64,000 nucleotides of DNA from Setoptus koraiensis (taxonomy: Eukaryota; Arthropoda). This document shows, piece after piece, positions 28,087-38,510 of the stretch. Below the pieces are notes generated by a model. The model was not told where the DNA came from, made no database searches, and saw nothing but the letters and a program-made list of their open reading frames with translations. The number at the start of each line of letters is the position of its first letter. Within the stretch, counting starts at the first letter, position 1. Where the stretch lies: positions 13,516,001 through 13,580,000 of the forward strand of contig CM106585.1 in NCBI GenBank assembly GCA_048013815.1. The letters are read 5' to 3'. Position numbers and translations under genes: made by a program.

Positions 28087-28087
<1 letters not shown>

Positions 28088-28132
<45 letters not shown>

Positions 28133-28133
28133 G
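28088..28133. repeat. (GTT)n microsatellite
   Basis: About 46 bp of perfect GTT trinucleotides shortly after the YY1-like motif. Confidence 0.9.
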
Positions 28134-28479
28134 CGTAGTGGCAGTGCGTTGCGTTGCGCTGCGCTGCGTTGGCTTGCCTAAAAACAATGTGCTAACAATG
28201 CGCACATGAACATGCTGCGCACGCAGTTGGTGCCGCTGCACACAATCTGCAGCTTACAGTCTGCATTCGGGGCTCAACACTGCACTGTACTGTACCTGGT
28301 GGTAGTAATCTGCAGATTGTTTGTCAGCACACTGCAGTCTGGTGAGCACGGCGCTGCTGTCTGCGGCGAGCAGTGGGCCACCAACGCACGCGTCATGGCC
28401 ATTGATAACAGCAACCCATTGCTCGCCATCGGACTTGTTGCGTACACATGGATATATGGCTGTATATATAGGGATATAT

Positions 28480-28511
28480 CCATATATACGATACATGTAT
28501 CGTATATGTGG
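28480..28511. repeat. 32-bp near-perfect palindrome
   Basis: The centre CGATACATGTATCG is perfect. Symmetry extends to 16 bases on each side with one mismatched pair. There is no loop, so it could extrude as a cruciform or bind a dimeric protein. Confidence 0.7.
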
Positions 28512-29861
28512 AGACACATATGGGCAATATGGCCAACCAGGCCAATATGCGCAATACACGGCCAACACAAAATGCCTGTATGAGGCTAATTGATGATTGC
28601 CAATCGACGCAATCGGCGCTGTCGATCGCGTTGGTGTTGGCGTCCAGCTTGCACAAGATATTGGGAATGCGAGCGGCGACAAGTGCGCACCAACGGACGA
28701 GCAAGTGTGTCAATGCCAACCTGTGGTCAAAAATAGACTGTAAGTGGGTCATGCCACACTCAATCCGGTCCAACAATTAGGCGGCTCAATCATTGTTTCG
28801 CGGGCGCTTGTTGCAGCGAATCTCGGGCCCGTGCATCGCACTTGTTCTCACATTCAGGTTCTCAGGTGGCTCCTGCTATCTACTCTAACGTCGTAGTAGT
28901 ACTATGCACTTTGCGTGTATATACGAATCATGTTATACCCACACGACATTCGCCGGCGCAACACCATTGGGCGAGTTTGCGTTTGCAAACTGTTGCAAAA
29001 AGTGTGCACCTTGGCGACGCACACATGCGCCATTTTGTCTGTTGTTGGTGCCTGTTGGCCGCCTCTCTCTCTCTCTCTCATCATCGTCATCAATTAGCCC
29101 GTAGCCATATAATTATGTTTACTCTGCCAGTCTACAACGTACACGCTACAGGAGAGACAAAGTCGTTGTTGTTGCAAGCGCAAAATAGATATAGATACAC
29201 CAACGTCAACAACAGCACCAACAACAACGTCAGATAATGGGCGACCACCATCAACAACAACAACAACACTGATTGGCGCGCGCGCACATGGCACACAAAA
29301 TGCACCATGTGGGCTGCTGCACACAGTGTGCGTGTGTGTGTTTCTTTGTCAAACGCGCACAGTGATGGCATATCGCGCGATCAACAACACCAGCACACAC
29401 ATGTGCTCTTGTTTCACGCCTCGCGACGGGCCGGTGGCGCCCGCTGGCGCACCCAAAACACAACTCCAACATAATTGCAGCCACGTGGTGTCCTCTGCAC
29501 CATAATTGCACTGAGCATGCCCAATTGTTCCTCGAGGCACTCACAGCATAATAAGTAATATACGTTTATGCTACGCATGTTGTGAGTGCTGTGGTACGCA
29601 GCGATGTGCGCAGTCCGCGTGCCGCCCCCATCGCGCTGCTTGCCCGCTAACAATGCAAACAAAGGAGCTAACGGGCGCACTGTACCTGCGCGATGCAACA
29701 TTCTGGGACCCTCTCAACCAGTTACACCCGAGATCATTCATGTGGCGCGTCCATTGCAATTGTCTAGCTCAGGCCCGATTTGAACCAAATAATATGATAA
29801 ATTCATCTATATCTACTTTATTTTAATTAATTTGTAAAAAAGCCCAATATAAAGAGTAACT

Positions 29862-30896
29862 ATGAGCTCCGGATCTCACTCGGAATTGGATTCCTGGGAC
29901 CCTCTCCGTGAACATTACACATCGGAGGTCAACACTCTGGGTTTGGACGTGACTAGTGACGCCAGCGCTGCCATTCGTGGTTACCAATCTCTATTGAATA
30001 ATGATTACTGCCAGCATTTTGCCAAATATGGAACCTGCATGGACAAACAATATTGCAGAAAAAAGCACCTTGGACCTAATAATGAGGAATTGAACGCCGA
30101 AAAGGAATTTGTCTTTGCGGAGCCTATGATCAGGCGCGACTTCTTTTATGCTAACTCGTCGCAATTATTATTTGCGGATGTTACGTACATAGACAGGCCC
30201 AATTTCTTCTATGTGATGTTGCCCTTTGGAAGGAAGGACTTCAGACACTACAGACGCAAGGATTTGAATTACTTCTCACACAAGAAATACAGAGACTCTC
30301 CAGCGAGACTTGTCTTGGACCAATGTCACAGAGAACTTAAATCCCTGTATGACACAAATTATAGACACGACAACATTAACATTGCACCTGCAATATCGCA
30401 ATTAGTTGCAGTAAAGCTTGCCAATGGTTCCTATTTTAGAGCAGTGGTCACGGACATCAAGTATAGTGATGAATTGGTTGATACTTATGAAGTTAGGCTA
30501 ATCGATACAGGAGCTTTCTACATGCTGCCTCGAGAAAGGATCCATCCATTTCCAGCAAGATTTTTGAGTGTCTGTCCGCTTGCAATACCGTGTCGATTAC
30601 CATTAAGCGTTATTAGAGATGAATCAATTCCTGAAACAGAATTAGTGAAAGGTTGGCCAAAAAAGTCTATGGAAAAATTCGTAGAATTCTGCTCCGGTAG
30701 AGATTTACTTATTAGATTGTTTCATTATAATGACATGGACGAGGCATATACAGTCGACTTATTCGACTTCAACAAAAAGACAAGTTTGATAGAATTGATG
30801 CTTGAGAATCGTCTCGCTAATAAGATTGATTATGATGTCAACGACTACACGTGGATGTCGAAATTTGCCGAAAATTTTGATGATGGATTCATATAA
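29862..30896 (+). CDS. CCCH zinc finger plus extended Tudor domain protein
   Basis: A 344-residue intronless protein from ATG at 29862, with AATAAA at 30969. Residues about 50-70 form a CCCH finger (spacing C-x8-C-x5-C-x3-H, from CQHFAKYGTC). Residues about 90-290 resemble an extended Tudor domain (SN-like fold around a Tudor core), with the core near residues 185-235: NGSYFRAVVTDIKY, then EVRLIDTGAFYMLPRERIHP, where the usual VDYGN is replaced by IDTGA. In animals such domains bind methylated arginines on Piwi proteins in germline granules, so a piRNA-pathway role is the natural inference. CCCH with Tudor recalls TDRD12/Yb-type proteins, but there is no helicase here, so no symbol is given. 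The change in the VDYGN loop could weaken dimethylarginine binding. Confidence 0.82.
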   Translation: MSSGSHSELDSWDPLREHYTSEVNTLGLDVTSDASAAIRGYQSLLNNDYCQHFAKYGTCMDKQYCRKKHLGPNNEELNAEKEFVFAEPMIRRDFFYANSSQLLFADVTYIDRPNFFYVMLPFGRKDFRHYRRKDLNYFSHKKYRDSPARLVLDQCHRELKSLYDTNYRHDNINIAPAISQLVAVKLANGSYFRAVVTDIKYSDELVDTYEVRLIDTGAFYMLPRERIHPFPARFLSVCPLAIPCRLPLSVIRDESIPETELVKGWPKKSMEKFVEFCSGRDLLIRLFHYNDMDEAYTVDLFDFNKKTSLIELMLENRLANKIDYDVNDYTWMSKFAENFDDGFI

Positions 30897-31714
30897 TTCC
30901 GAGGAGGATTATCACCACCAGATTGATTTACAAAATATTTGTCCATTCAGTACCGTAAAAAACTCAACAATAAATGACAAATCTTCCATTGTTTCCTACA
31001 AATCAGCTTACTTTTTAGTTTCGACCCTGAAATTACATTGCTCCTTGAAACACTTTCAATTTCACAGCCGATCAATTTGCTCCATATCAGAGATCTCAGA
31101 TTTGCGTCAAGCATCTGGTTGATCTTTAAGACGTCATTTTTCGGAATTTGGATATTGTGAGCAGAGGCTGTCCCGAGATATGTTTCGATTTCCCATCGCA
31201 ACGTTAAAATTCATCGATATCAAATGAATCAATATCATCTGGAAAAATGTTAAGACGCTCAAAGGGCGTAGAATAGTTCAGAGGTCCTGAGGTGCCTAGC
31301 AGTCTAATGGTCAAAGATAATGTGAGGGCTCTCCATAAAATTAACCATCGACAGTTGCCTTTGCTACCCTATACAATAACATCCACAAGCGCACAAAAAC
31401 ATACAAAAGCGCCGCACAGAAAAACATCTTGAATTTACACAAACACATCTACACAAGAAGCACAACAATAATAATAAAATAAATATAAAATTATAAAAAA
31501 TAATGTAGCAAATAAATAAAATAAATATTATCATTAATCAATCTATTTGTTTGGTTGGATACATATTTCGTTTTATCAGATACAAACTACAACCGCATGG
31601 TCAAGAATTATATTTACCCGAGGGAATACTGCACCTCTTCAATCCATTTTGTGTTTTGGTACAAAAATAACTATTTCACGGAGGGGCATTCAACAAGCAA
31701 TTAACAAAATTAAT

Positions 31715-33001
31715 ATGGCACACTTGAAACGTTTCGAAGATGATGTAATAATAGCTTGTGAAAATGGACAAATCACAGCACCCAGATATCTGCTATCTAA
31801 CTGTAGCTGTTATTTAAGGCGCATTCTATTGGAGTTCGCAGAAAAATACCCTGGTCAGAAACCAATGGTTATATTGCAGGATTTAAAATACAACGATGTA
31901 AGATTATTGATTAACTACATGCATGACGGTAAATTGGCTTCATCCCTTGACAGTTCACAGACCCTACAAAAAGCTGCCGAAATATTATGCATAGATAATC
32001 TATTAGGAATAACTAAAGAACACACAACGGCTTATGATCCCAATGTTCACCGGGTAGTTGCCTTGGAGGATAGATCAGCAGACCAACAAAACCAACAAGT
32101 TACTAATAATCATCAACAAGCACTTCATTTCACACCTCAATCGTTGGCCAATTTAGAAAGAGGCTCCATGCTAGCTAATAAGCAACACCAACAGCATCAG
32201 CAACTGAATACATCGATGTTGCAACATTCCCTTGTGAATGTAAATAATATCAATAACTCTAGTGTATCTCAAGTTGTTGGCATCAATTCAGGCACCAGCT
32301 ATTCAAACTCGGGTTATGTGGAGCACCCACAAGCTCATAAAAGAAGAGAGAAGAAAAACAAACAGAGTCCAAATAAATATCCTACATCAACGAATGCAAT
32401 CAATAACGCCTCTAACTCACCGTTCAACGCTCAATCCGGTCAATATGTGTACCAGCAAAACGCACACTCGTCAAGACCTCGCACATTCAACTCAGATGAT
32501 TTAGGTACAAGCCATATTATACTTGAACCAGCTCAAATAATAAACTCCCAACAAGTACAAAAGAAGGGTTCAGGAAAAAGAAAGCGAGTAGATCTGACGC
32601 CGATAGTTTATGCTCCGCAAGAAATAGGTCAAAATTCAGATGTAAAGAACCGTATTAGGTGCCCTTGGTGCGTGAAATCACTATCAAGCAAATATAATCT
32701 AGAACGTCACATTAAAAATATTCATGGTTCGTCCGAGCAGGGATTGATGAATATGCAGATAGTTTCGCTCGGTAAATATAAAGTCTGTCCTGTTTGCAAC
32801 AAAACTATGTCAAGTAAATTCAATCTTCAACGTCACATGAAAAACTTACATGGCGGATTGACTGCTCTACCAGAAACAACTAATAGCACCTCGAAGAATC
32901 CTAGCCGATACAAAGTAGCTTGTCAGCTTTGTAGTAAAACGTTATCTCACAAATATAACCTCGACAGGCATATGAAAAACGTTCACAAATCTTATCAATA
33001 G
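31715..33001 (+). CDS. BTB-domain protein with three C2H2 zinc fingers
   Basis: 428 residues from ATG at 31715. The frame is open upstream to about 31547, but only from a TTG and without a BTB-like match, so ATG at 31715 is preferred; an upstream exon cannot be excluded. Residues about 5-100 form a BTB/POZ domain of the Tramtrack type: the ITAPRYLLSNCSCYLRRIL helix, then VILQDLKYNDVRLLINYMHDG. The middle is Gln/Asn/His-rich. Three fingers near residues 316-425 all have spacing C-x2-C-x12-H-x4-H and share the core SSKYNLERHIKNIH, suggesting internal duplication. Such proteins are sequence-specific transcription factors, usually repressors, that dimerise through BTB. Orthology to a named fly gene cannot be assigned. 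AATAAA lies at 33111; hexokinase converges from the other strand. Confidence 0.9.
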   Translation: MAHLKRFEDDVIIACENGQITAPRYLLSNCSCYLRRILLEFAEKYPGQKPMVILQDLKYNDVRLLINYMHDGKLASSLDSSQTLQKAAEILCIDNLLGITKEHTTAYDPNVHRVVALEDRSADQQNQQVTNNHQQALHFTPQSLANLERGSMLANKQHQQHQQLNTSMLQHSLVNVNNINNSSVSQVVGINSGTSYSNSGYVEHPQAHKRREKKNKQSPNKYPTSTNAINNASNSPFNAQSGQYVYQQNAHSSRPRTFNSDDLGTSHIILEPAQIINSQQVQKKGSGKRKRVDLTPIVYAPQEIGQNSDVKNRIRCPWCVKSLSSKYNLERHIKNIHGSSEQGLMNMQIVSLGKYKVCPVCNKTMSSKFNLQRHMKNLHGGLTALPETTNSTSKNPSRYKVACQLCSKTLSHKYNLDRHMKNVHKSYQ

Positions 33002-33371
33002 ACTAATTATAACACGTTTAACTATGATGAATATTATTTGATAATGAACACACTATGACATATAGCTTACTTGTGTAACTAAAACCATGAACTATCAATA
33101 ATACAATAATAATAAAATCAACATCTAGATATTGTAATCTTCTTCTTCGCAGATTGATTTCCTCCTTATTTAAAACTTTGTAACTTAATATTAATTAGTC
33201 CTAACTGCTTCAAGATGTTCTTGTTATCAGTGTTTTATGATATAGTTGATGAAAAGTGTGAATTTCGGGGTACCTAAATATCTCTCTTTTTTTAAATAAA
33301 TTTCTTCATAATTAAATTCTCTTGTACTAGACATTCTAAAACTATTATTACTTGATGAAATTGGCTGTTAT

Positions 33372-34947
33372 CTATAAATTGGCTAATTGTTTGGCTAATT
33401 GGGCCTCTTTTAGCTTTTGTTGTTGATTCCTGTAGGCGACCGCTGCTACTAGGGCTGCACCACGTCCACTACCGTCTTCTGACAGCATTAGGTCAAATTT
33501 GTATTTGGGATCTACTAATTCCTCAATTTTTCTTCTCATTAGGTTCTGAAAGTGTGGATGATGGCGATAAACTGAACCGTCGACACCAACTGTGGTAAAA
33601 TCGCGTTTCATTCTATTCAGCAATGTGGCCACGGCTGCCGATACCAAATGAGCGGCCCTAGATGATACACGGGCACAAATCAACTGTACATTCCTGATGT
33701 CTTCTTCGCTAACTGATGTTATACCAAACACCTCATTCAATACCCATCTTGTCTGAATGGTTTCACCATTACGATCCGACTCCACTATTGAAACATAATT
33801 AGTGCCAAACTTATAAGGCACTATCATCTTACAAGATATCTTTCCACCAAATAAATATCCTCTTTTTGTGAGATCAACAATTATACGGCGCACAATTTCG
33901 CCCATGTACATACCTGAGATCATTTTCTCAAATATTTGATTGCCTCGATTTATGGAGAATTCGTCCAATTCATGATCCCATTTAGTTCTTATAAAATCAA
34001 GACAACCATTATCACCAAATGCTCCCCATTCTGTATTCACTATTATTTGCTGTGGCTCTGGATCGGGCACCAAATTACCACCATTAGGCTTCTCAAACAA
34101 CTCGACCTTATCTAATTGTTCCATGTAGCAGGCATTTGAGCCGGTGCCAACTATAATACCTATCCGACAATCTTTGTTTTTATGGGCACAAGACATAAGT
34201 GTACCAGTGGTGTCGTTGAGTACAGCCATAACATCAATGTCGATATCTTTTCGTCGTTTTATAGCTTCGCGCAATAGTGTCACCACATCACGCCCCTCCA
34301 CATTGGTACACCTGAATCCCTTAGTCCAAGTTACCAGTTTTGCTTTGGTCAGACCCTCTTGTCGACAGGGGAAACTGAAAGTGAAGCCTAATGGCAAACA
34401 ATATTGTTTTATGTCGCGCCTCTCAATAAAATGGGCTAAGCACTCGGCTATGTGATCGAAGAGCTACAGGCATAAAGAAAATGATAAATATAGAGAGAAT
34501 AATAGACGAGAGATATCGTGTTACAATGACAGATAGATGTTTGATGTAGATAAAGAGAAAAGATGATTGTATACAATATAATAAGTCGAGACTGCTTACC
34601 TGTTGACCGGAACCCAGCATGACCTCCTGAGGCACAGCGTAGATTTCTGATTCCATGTCGAAATGGGGCCCGTCGATCTCAATGAGGAGAACGCGAAAGT
34701 TTGTGCCGCCCAAATCCAAGGCCAGAAATCGACCTTTTTCAGTGCCGTCGGGTACGTCTCTGACGTAAGTGGGATACATCTTGATTCTAGCTTCGTCATT
34801 AGTATCCTTGGCTAAACCTAAATTCATCTCGTCCACTAATGACGATTGTAGCGTGTTTAATTGATCTCTAGTTATTATGAGTTCACGTGTTATCTGCTCT
34901 ACGTTCAGCATCTTGGCTGCTACTTCTTCTTTGTCTGCCGCTAACAT
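33372..34947 (-). CDS. Hex: Hexokinase (single-lobe type), two exons
   Basis: Exon 1 is 34947-34600 (116 codons from ATG) and exon 2 is 34463-33372. The 136-bp intron (34599-34464) has GTAAGC and CTGTAG ends and is phase 0. The joined protein has 479 residues, the usual size of a 50-kDa invertebrate hexokinase. Motifs: LALDLGGTNFRVLLIEI (phosphate 1), GFTFSFPC with LVTWTKGF (sugar binding), VAVLNDTTGTL with the catalytic Asp, IIVGTGSNACYME, NTEWGAFGD, and VGVDGSVYRHHP with LSEDGSGRGAAL near the C-terminus. It phosphorylates glucose and other hexoses with ATP at the start of glycolysis in the cytosol. All catalytic motifs look intact. Confidence 0.96.
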
Positions 34948-37064
34948 TGGATACGGTAATGATATATGTCAACAATTAATTAATTAAATATATAGGTACT
35001 AAGCTCGATTAAATTATTAAAACTAAACTATCAACTATTCAACAATGATGTTTAGAGGGTATAATGATTAATAATATGTGAGTGTGTTGATATTGATGTA
35101 AGATAATTATAAATTATTTTAGTAAAAACTTGTATGAATAATATAAATAGGTGTGTGATTCGATGAGTGAGATGTAGTTGTGGTGGTCGTTGTGATGTTA
35201 GTTGCGGTTGGCGTTGTTGCGGTTGTTGTTGTTGCGGTTGATGTTGTTGTTGTGGGTTCTGCTGTTGTTGTCACTTGAGAGATTTGTAGGTCCTTGTTGA
35301 AGGTGCCTCGATTGTTATTGTACCAACATTGACACCACAATAGTAGCAGGCTCTTGATGATGATTTTCTAACTACCACTACCACTTAAATATGTCATTGC
35401 CACGACACACACGCACGCACACAGACATAGCAGCACAGTAGTAGTAATGTTAGCAAATAGAGAGCATGGTATATTTGGACTCGGACGTCTTGGCTTGTTC
35501 TTTTTCTTTTTCTTCTTCTTTTTCTTTTTCTGCTTCTTCTTCTTCACTTCTATATGCCGATAACGCCTAGTGCATTCGCGATCACGGCGACGTCTGGCGC
35601 TCAACGAAAGCCAACATTTATTTTTAGACACGGGCGATGCAGTGCACTACACACGCATTGAGTATATAGCGCTTGTAAATTTTCATGTTTCATGTTTCTC
35701 TTTCTCTCTATACCCGACAATCATTGTATCACAGAAACAACCATTGACTCTCTTCGCGGACTGTTCGCAAACTGCGCTAGAGGAAGCACCGCACCTCCCG
35801 CCGGTGCCCTCTACAGCACACACGCACGCACACACTCTTTCGTACCCCAAAGTGGGTGCGTCCAATTATCTGTCTCATGCTATGTGTATGCCGTGAATAG
35901 TAAGCCTCCGAGAATTGGTAGCCGGCCGACAGACGGCGCCCCGGCATGCCTCTAGTACCCCAAAACTAGCGAATAGCGCATAGTGACTTTCTATGTCGCG
36001 TCTCTTGCTTATAGCGCCACACCGAACACAAGCGCGGCTCACAAGTTAGTTTCCGATAATAAATTATTAGCCCCTATTGAAAAGGCATTCCCTGTCGCCA
36101 TTGCTACGGCTGGTTCAATGTTGATTTTGTGAAAGGCGACTCTCTAATAGCGATATACTGTGAGAGATATACTAGCAATGCTACCGCTAGTCTTCAAGCT
36201 AGTGTTGCACAACGACAACAACAACTAGCTTGCGAACAATATGCAAATATCTACCATTGCGCCATTAGTGCGCAATCGCCGACAGACCTATGTACTGACG
36301 CAAGTGTTGGCGTCCTTCAAATGATACTGCCAGACTAGCGCCAATGATCGGAGCGGCATCTATCGTTTGGACGGTTGAACGATTTGGATCGATTTTTAAC
36401 AGGCTCACAATTATTAAATTACTCATATACACATTAATGAATGCGTCATAGTGTTTCAACACAATATTTCGCAAAACAACTAACAATTCCTGGTAACCAA
36501 CAAATGATCTTGCCAATAGCCGTTGCTTGAGGGGGCAAATGACCGCTCGCTGAAGCCCGCCGACTAGACAGGACATTGGACACCACAATTATCAGCGCTG
36601 TTCATCGTAGTGCCATTAATAAATGCCCAAGTGTGAAGAAACGCTAACAAGATGACTCGTGTTACAAGCATCCCAATGGTACCTCTTTGTGATTGACACT
36701 CACTCTAGTTCATCTGCCCCAAGCCAACAACACACAGCTAGAGTTATAATCCAGTTGACTCATCAACATTAAGTAGTCTCACATGCACACAATTGTAACG
36801 GGTCATATCATGAATCCAATGACACATACGCTCACATATGATCCATAGATTTGTGCATCCATTATTTTAATAATACGTAATGTTGTTACATGTTACATAC
36901 AACAATACACTGTCTTACATTTGATACAATACTCGCCATGGCGGCCCGCTGGTGACAGTACCTATTCCGAGAGGGGCACACATACTCGAGACACAAACAA
37001 CAGCAACAGCAACAACAAACAAACAACAGCAGCAACAACTATTACATTAGGAGAAACAACAACA
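34948..37064. other. Intergenic stretch between hexokinase and the ankyrin gene
   Basis: No recognisable gene. It holds a GTTGTTGCGGTTG-rich block at about 35170-35270, a TTC/TTTCTT pyrimidine block near 35495-35550 and short CA runs. A frame is open from 36921 into the downstream ankyrin gene, but it begins at TTG and is Asn/Thr-rich, so it is treated as 5' leader. Confidence 0.5.
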
Positions 37065-38510
37065 ATGAAAATGAACAACAACGAAATAATTACATCAACA
37101 TCTGCACAAGCTGTTCAGGCTATTGAAGACAACAATTATGAACGCATGAATCGTCTTTTAACAGAGGTCAAATTGGATTTAAATAAGAATAGCGAGTTAT
37201 TAATGTTAGCAATAGAGCTAGGTAGGCACAAGATAGCTAAAGATTTACTTGAGCACGGAGTTAATTGCTATTATTGCGTTGATGATGACTTAACTCTATT
37301 AATGGCCGCCGCTAAAGTGGGCGACAATTATGCCTTGGAGGCCCTGTTAAATATGGGCGCCAATATCAATCAGCAGGACATATTTGGTTGGTCAGCGTTG
37401 ATGTATGCATCATATTATGGCAAAGCAGATTCCGTTAGACTATTATTAGCGTCAGGCGCCTACCCGAACAATTATGATTCCGATCATATGACCTGCCTAA
37501 TATGGGCCTCAGGTAGGGGACACTTGGAGATAGCGGAATTGTTGATTCAGTATGGGGCCAAAGTGAACGCAGGAGACAAGTATGGCACAACACCGTTGAT
37601 TTGGGCCTGTCGCAAAGGTTTCACTAATATTGCAAGTTGTCTATTGAAGGCAAACGCAAATATTGACGCAACAGGAATGTTTGGCTGGTCAGCATTACTG
37701 GTGTCTGTTCGTGGCAATTATCTGGCCACCACCCAAATGTTATTACAGCACAAGCCTAACGTTAATACGTGTGACGCAACGCGTCAATCGCCATTGATGC
37801 TGGCAGCTAAAGAGGGCAATTTGGACATATTGAAATTATTGTTAAAATCGCACGCATTTGTTAATTTAAGTGACAGTTACGGTCACACAGCGCTTATTCA
37901 TGGGGCCAAATCGGGCCACGTTGATATCGTTGATGCCTTGTATAGGGCCCATGCCGATGTTGATCATGTGGGCCAGGACAAAAAAACCGCCTTGTATTGG
38001 GCCGTCGAGAAGGGCTACGTCGACGTTGTGGAGCGCCTTCTCACTATTGCCAGGCCCAATATAGAGTTTATAACTAAAGAGGGCGACACTTGTTTAATAA
38101 AGGCCGTTAAGGGACGCAAATTGGACATTGTCAAATTGTTGTTGGCTCATCAGGCTAAATTGTCGACGCAAGATAAAAATGGCGACACAGCGTTACATGT
38201 TGCCGTGAGGACACAATCGCGCAATATGGTTAGTTTGATGTTGACAAACACAAAAAATCATTATCTATTACATAAGGTCAACAAGCGCAAAGAGACACCA
38301 TTGAGCATCGATTTGCTCAGCGGTATACCCATGTTTCCGGCCCTTCTGGAGGACAGTCAACAGCAGCTACAACAACAAGTTCATTTCAACCAATCGGCGC
38401 CATCGAGCGGACTACTGTCAACGGTTCTGAAAACAACCAATTTGCTGACGTCGTCGACGTCGTTAACTGTGTCATCCGCAGCCACGGAACATCATAATCA
38501 CCACAACTAA
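37065..38510 (+). CDS. KIDINS220/ARMS-like ankyrin-repeat protein lacking the NTPase part
   Basis: 481 residues from ATG at 37065. The frame extends upstream to a TTG at 36921; ATG at 37065 (MKMNNNE) is preferred. About eleven ankyrin repeats fill residues 35-425. Their order and text follow the ankyrin half of KIDINS220/ARMS, for example AGDKYGTTPLIWACRKG and DKKTALYWAVEKGYVDVVE, and continue to KRKETPLSIDLL, which lines up with the final repeat before the KAP NTPase domain. Here the protein instead ends in a Gln/Ser/Thr-rich tail, with no KAP P-loop and no membrane segments. Full KIDINS220 is a neuronal membrane scaffold for neurotrophin and ephrin receptors; this form could only be a soluble ankyrin scaffold. 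No splice donor leading to the missing part is visible. AATAAA lies at 38620. Confidence 0.85.
   Translation: MKMNNNEIITSTSAQAVQAIEDNNYERMNRLLTEVKLDLNKNSELLMLAIELGRHKIAKDLLEHGVNCYYCVDDDLTLLMAAAKVGDNYALEALLNMGANINQQDIFGWSALMYASYYGKADSVRLLLASGAYPNNYDSDHMTCLIWASGRGHLEIAELLIQYGAKVNAGDKYGTTPLIWACRKGFTNIASCLLKANANIDATGMFGWSALLVSVRGNYLATTQMLLQHKPNVNTCDATRQSPLMLAAKEGNLDILKLLLKSHAFVNLSDSYGHTALIHGAKSGHVDIVDALYRAHADVDHVGQDKKTALYWAVEKGYVDVVERLLTIARPNIEFITKEGDTCLIKAVKGRKLDIVKLLLAHQAKLSTQDKNGDTALHVAVRTQSRNMVSLMLTNTKNHYLLHKVNKRKETPLSIDLLSGIPMFPALLEDSQQQLQQQVHFNQSAPSSGLLSTVLKTTNLLTSSTSLTVSSAATEHHNHHN

Larger units (their letters stand above)
21886..29861. other. Gene-free stretch upstream of the MXD gene
   Basis: About 8 kb with no recognisable coding domain. 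The first kilobase is AT-rich (TAA/ATT runs, TATATA near 22380-22500) and is probably MXD 5' UTR and promoter. The middle carries microsatellites, and 25.4-27.1 kb is CpG-rich. Many frames are open there only because stop codons are rare in GC-rich DNA; none resembles a known family. Good minus-strand splice-donor matches near 24100 and 24480 could belong to non-coding 5' exons of MXD, but no matching acceptor is convincing. Confidence 0.5.

Noticed and set aside
29696-29735. Short match (CTGGGACCCTCTC) to the start of the Tudor gene
   Set aside because: Only 13 bases match exactly and the flanks are weak, so a local duplication cannot be separated from chance.
31547-31714. N-terminal extension of the BTB zinc-finger protein
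   Set aside because: It starts at TTG and shows no BTB-like sequence; the ATG at 31715 directly precedes the domain.
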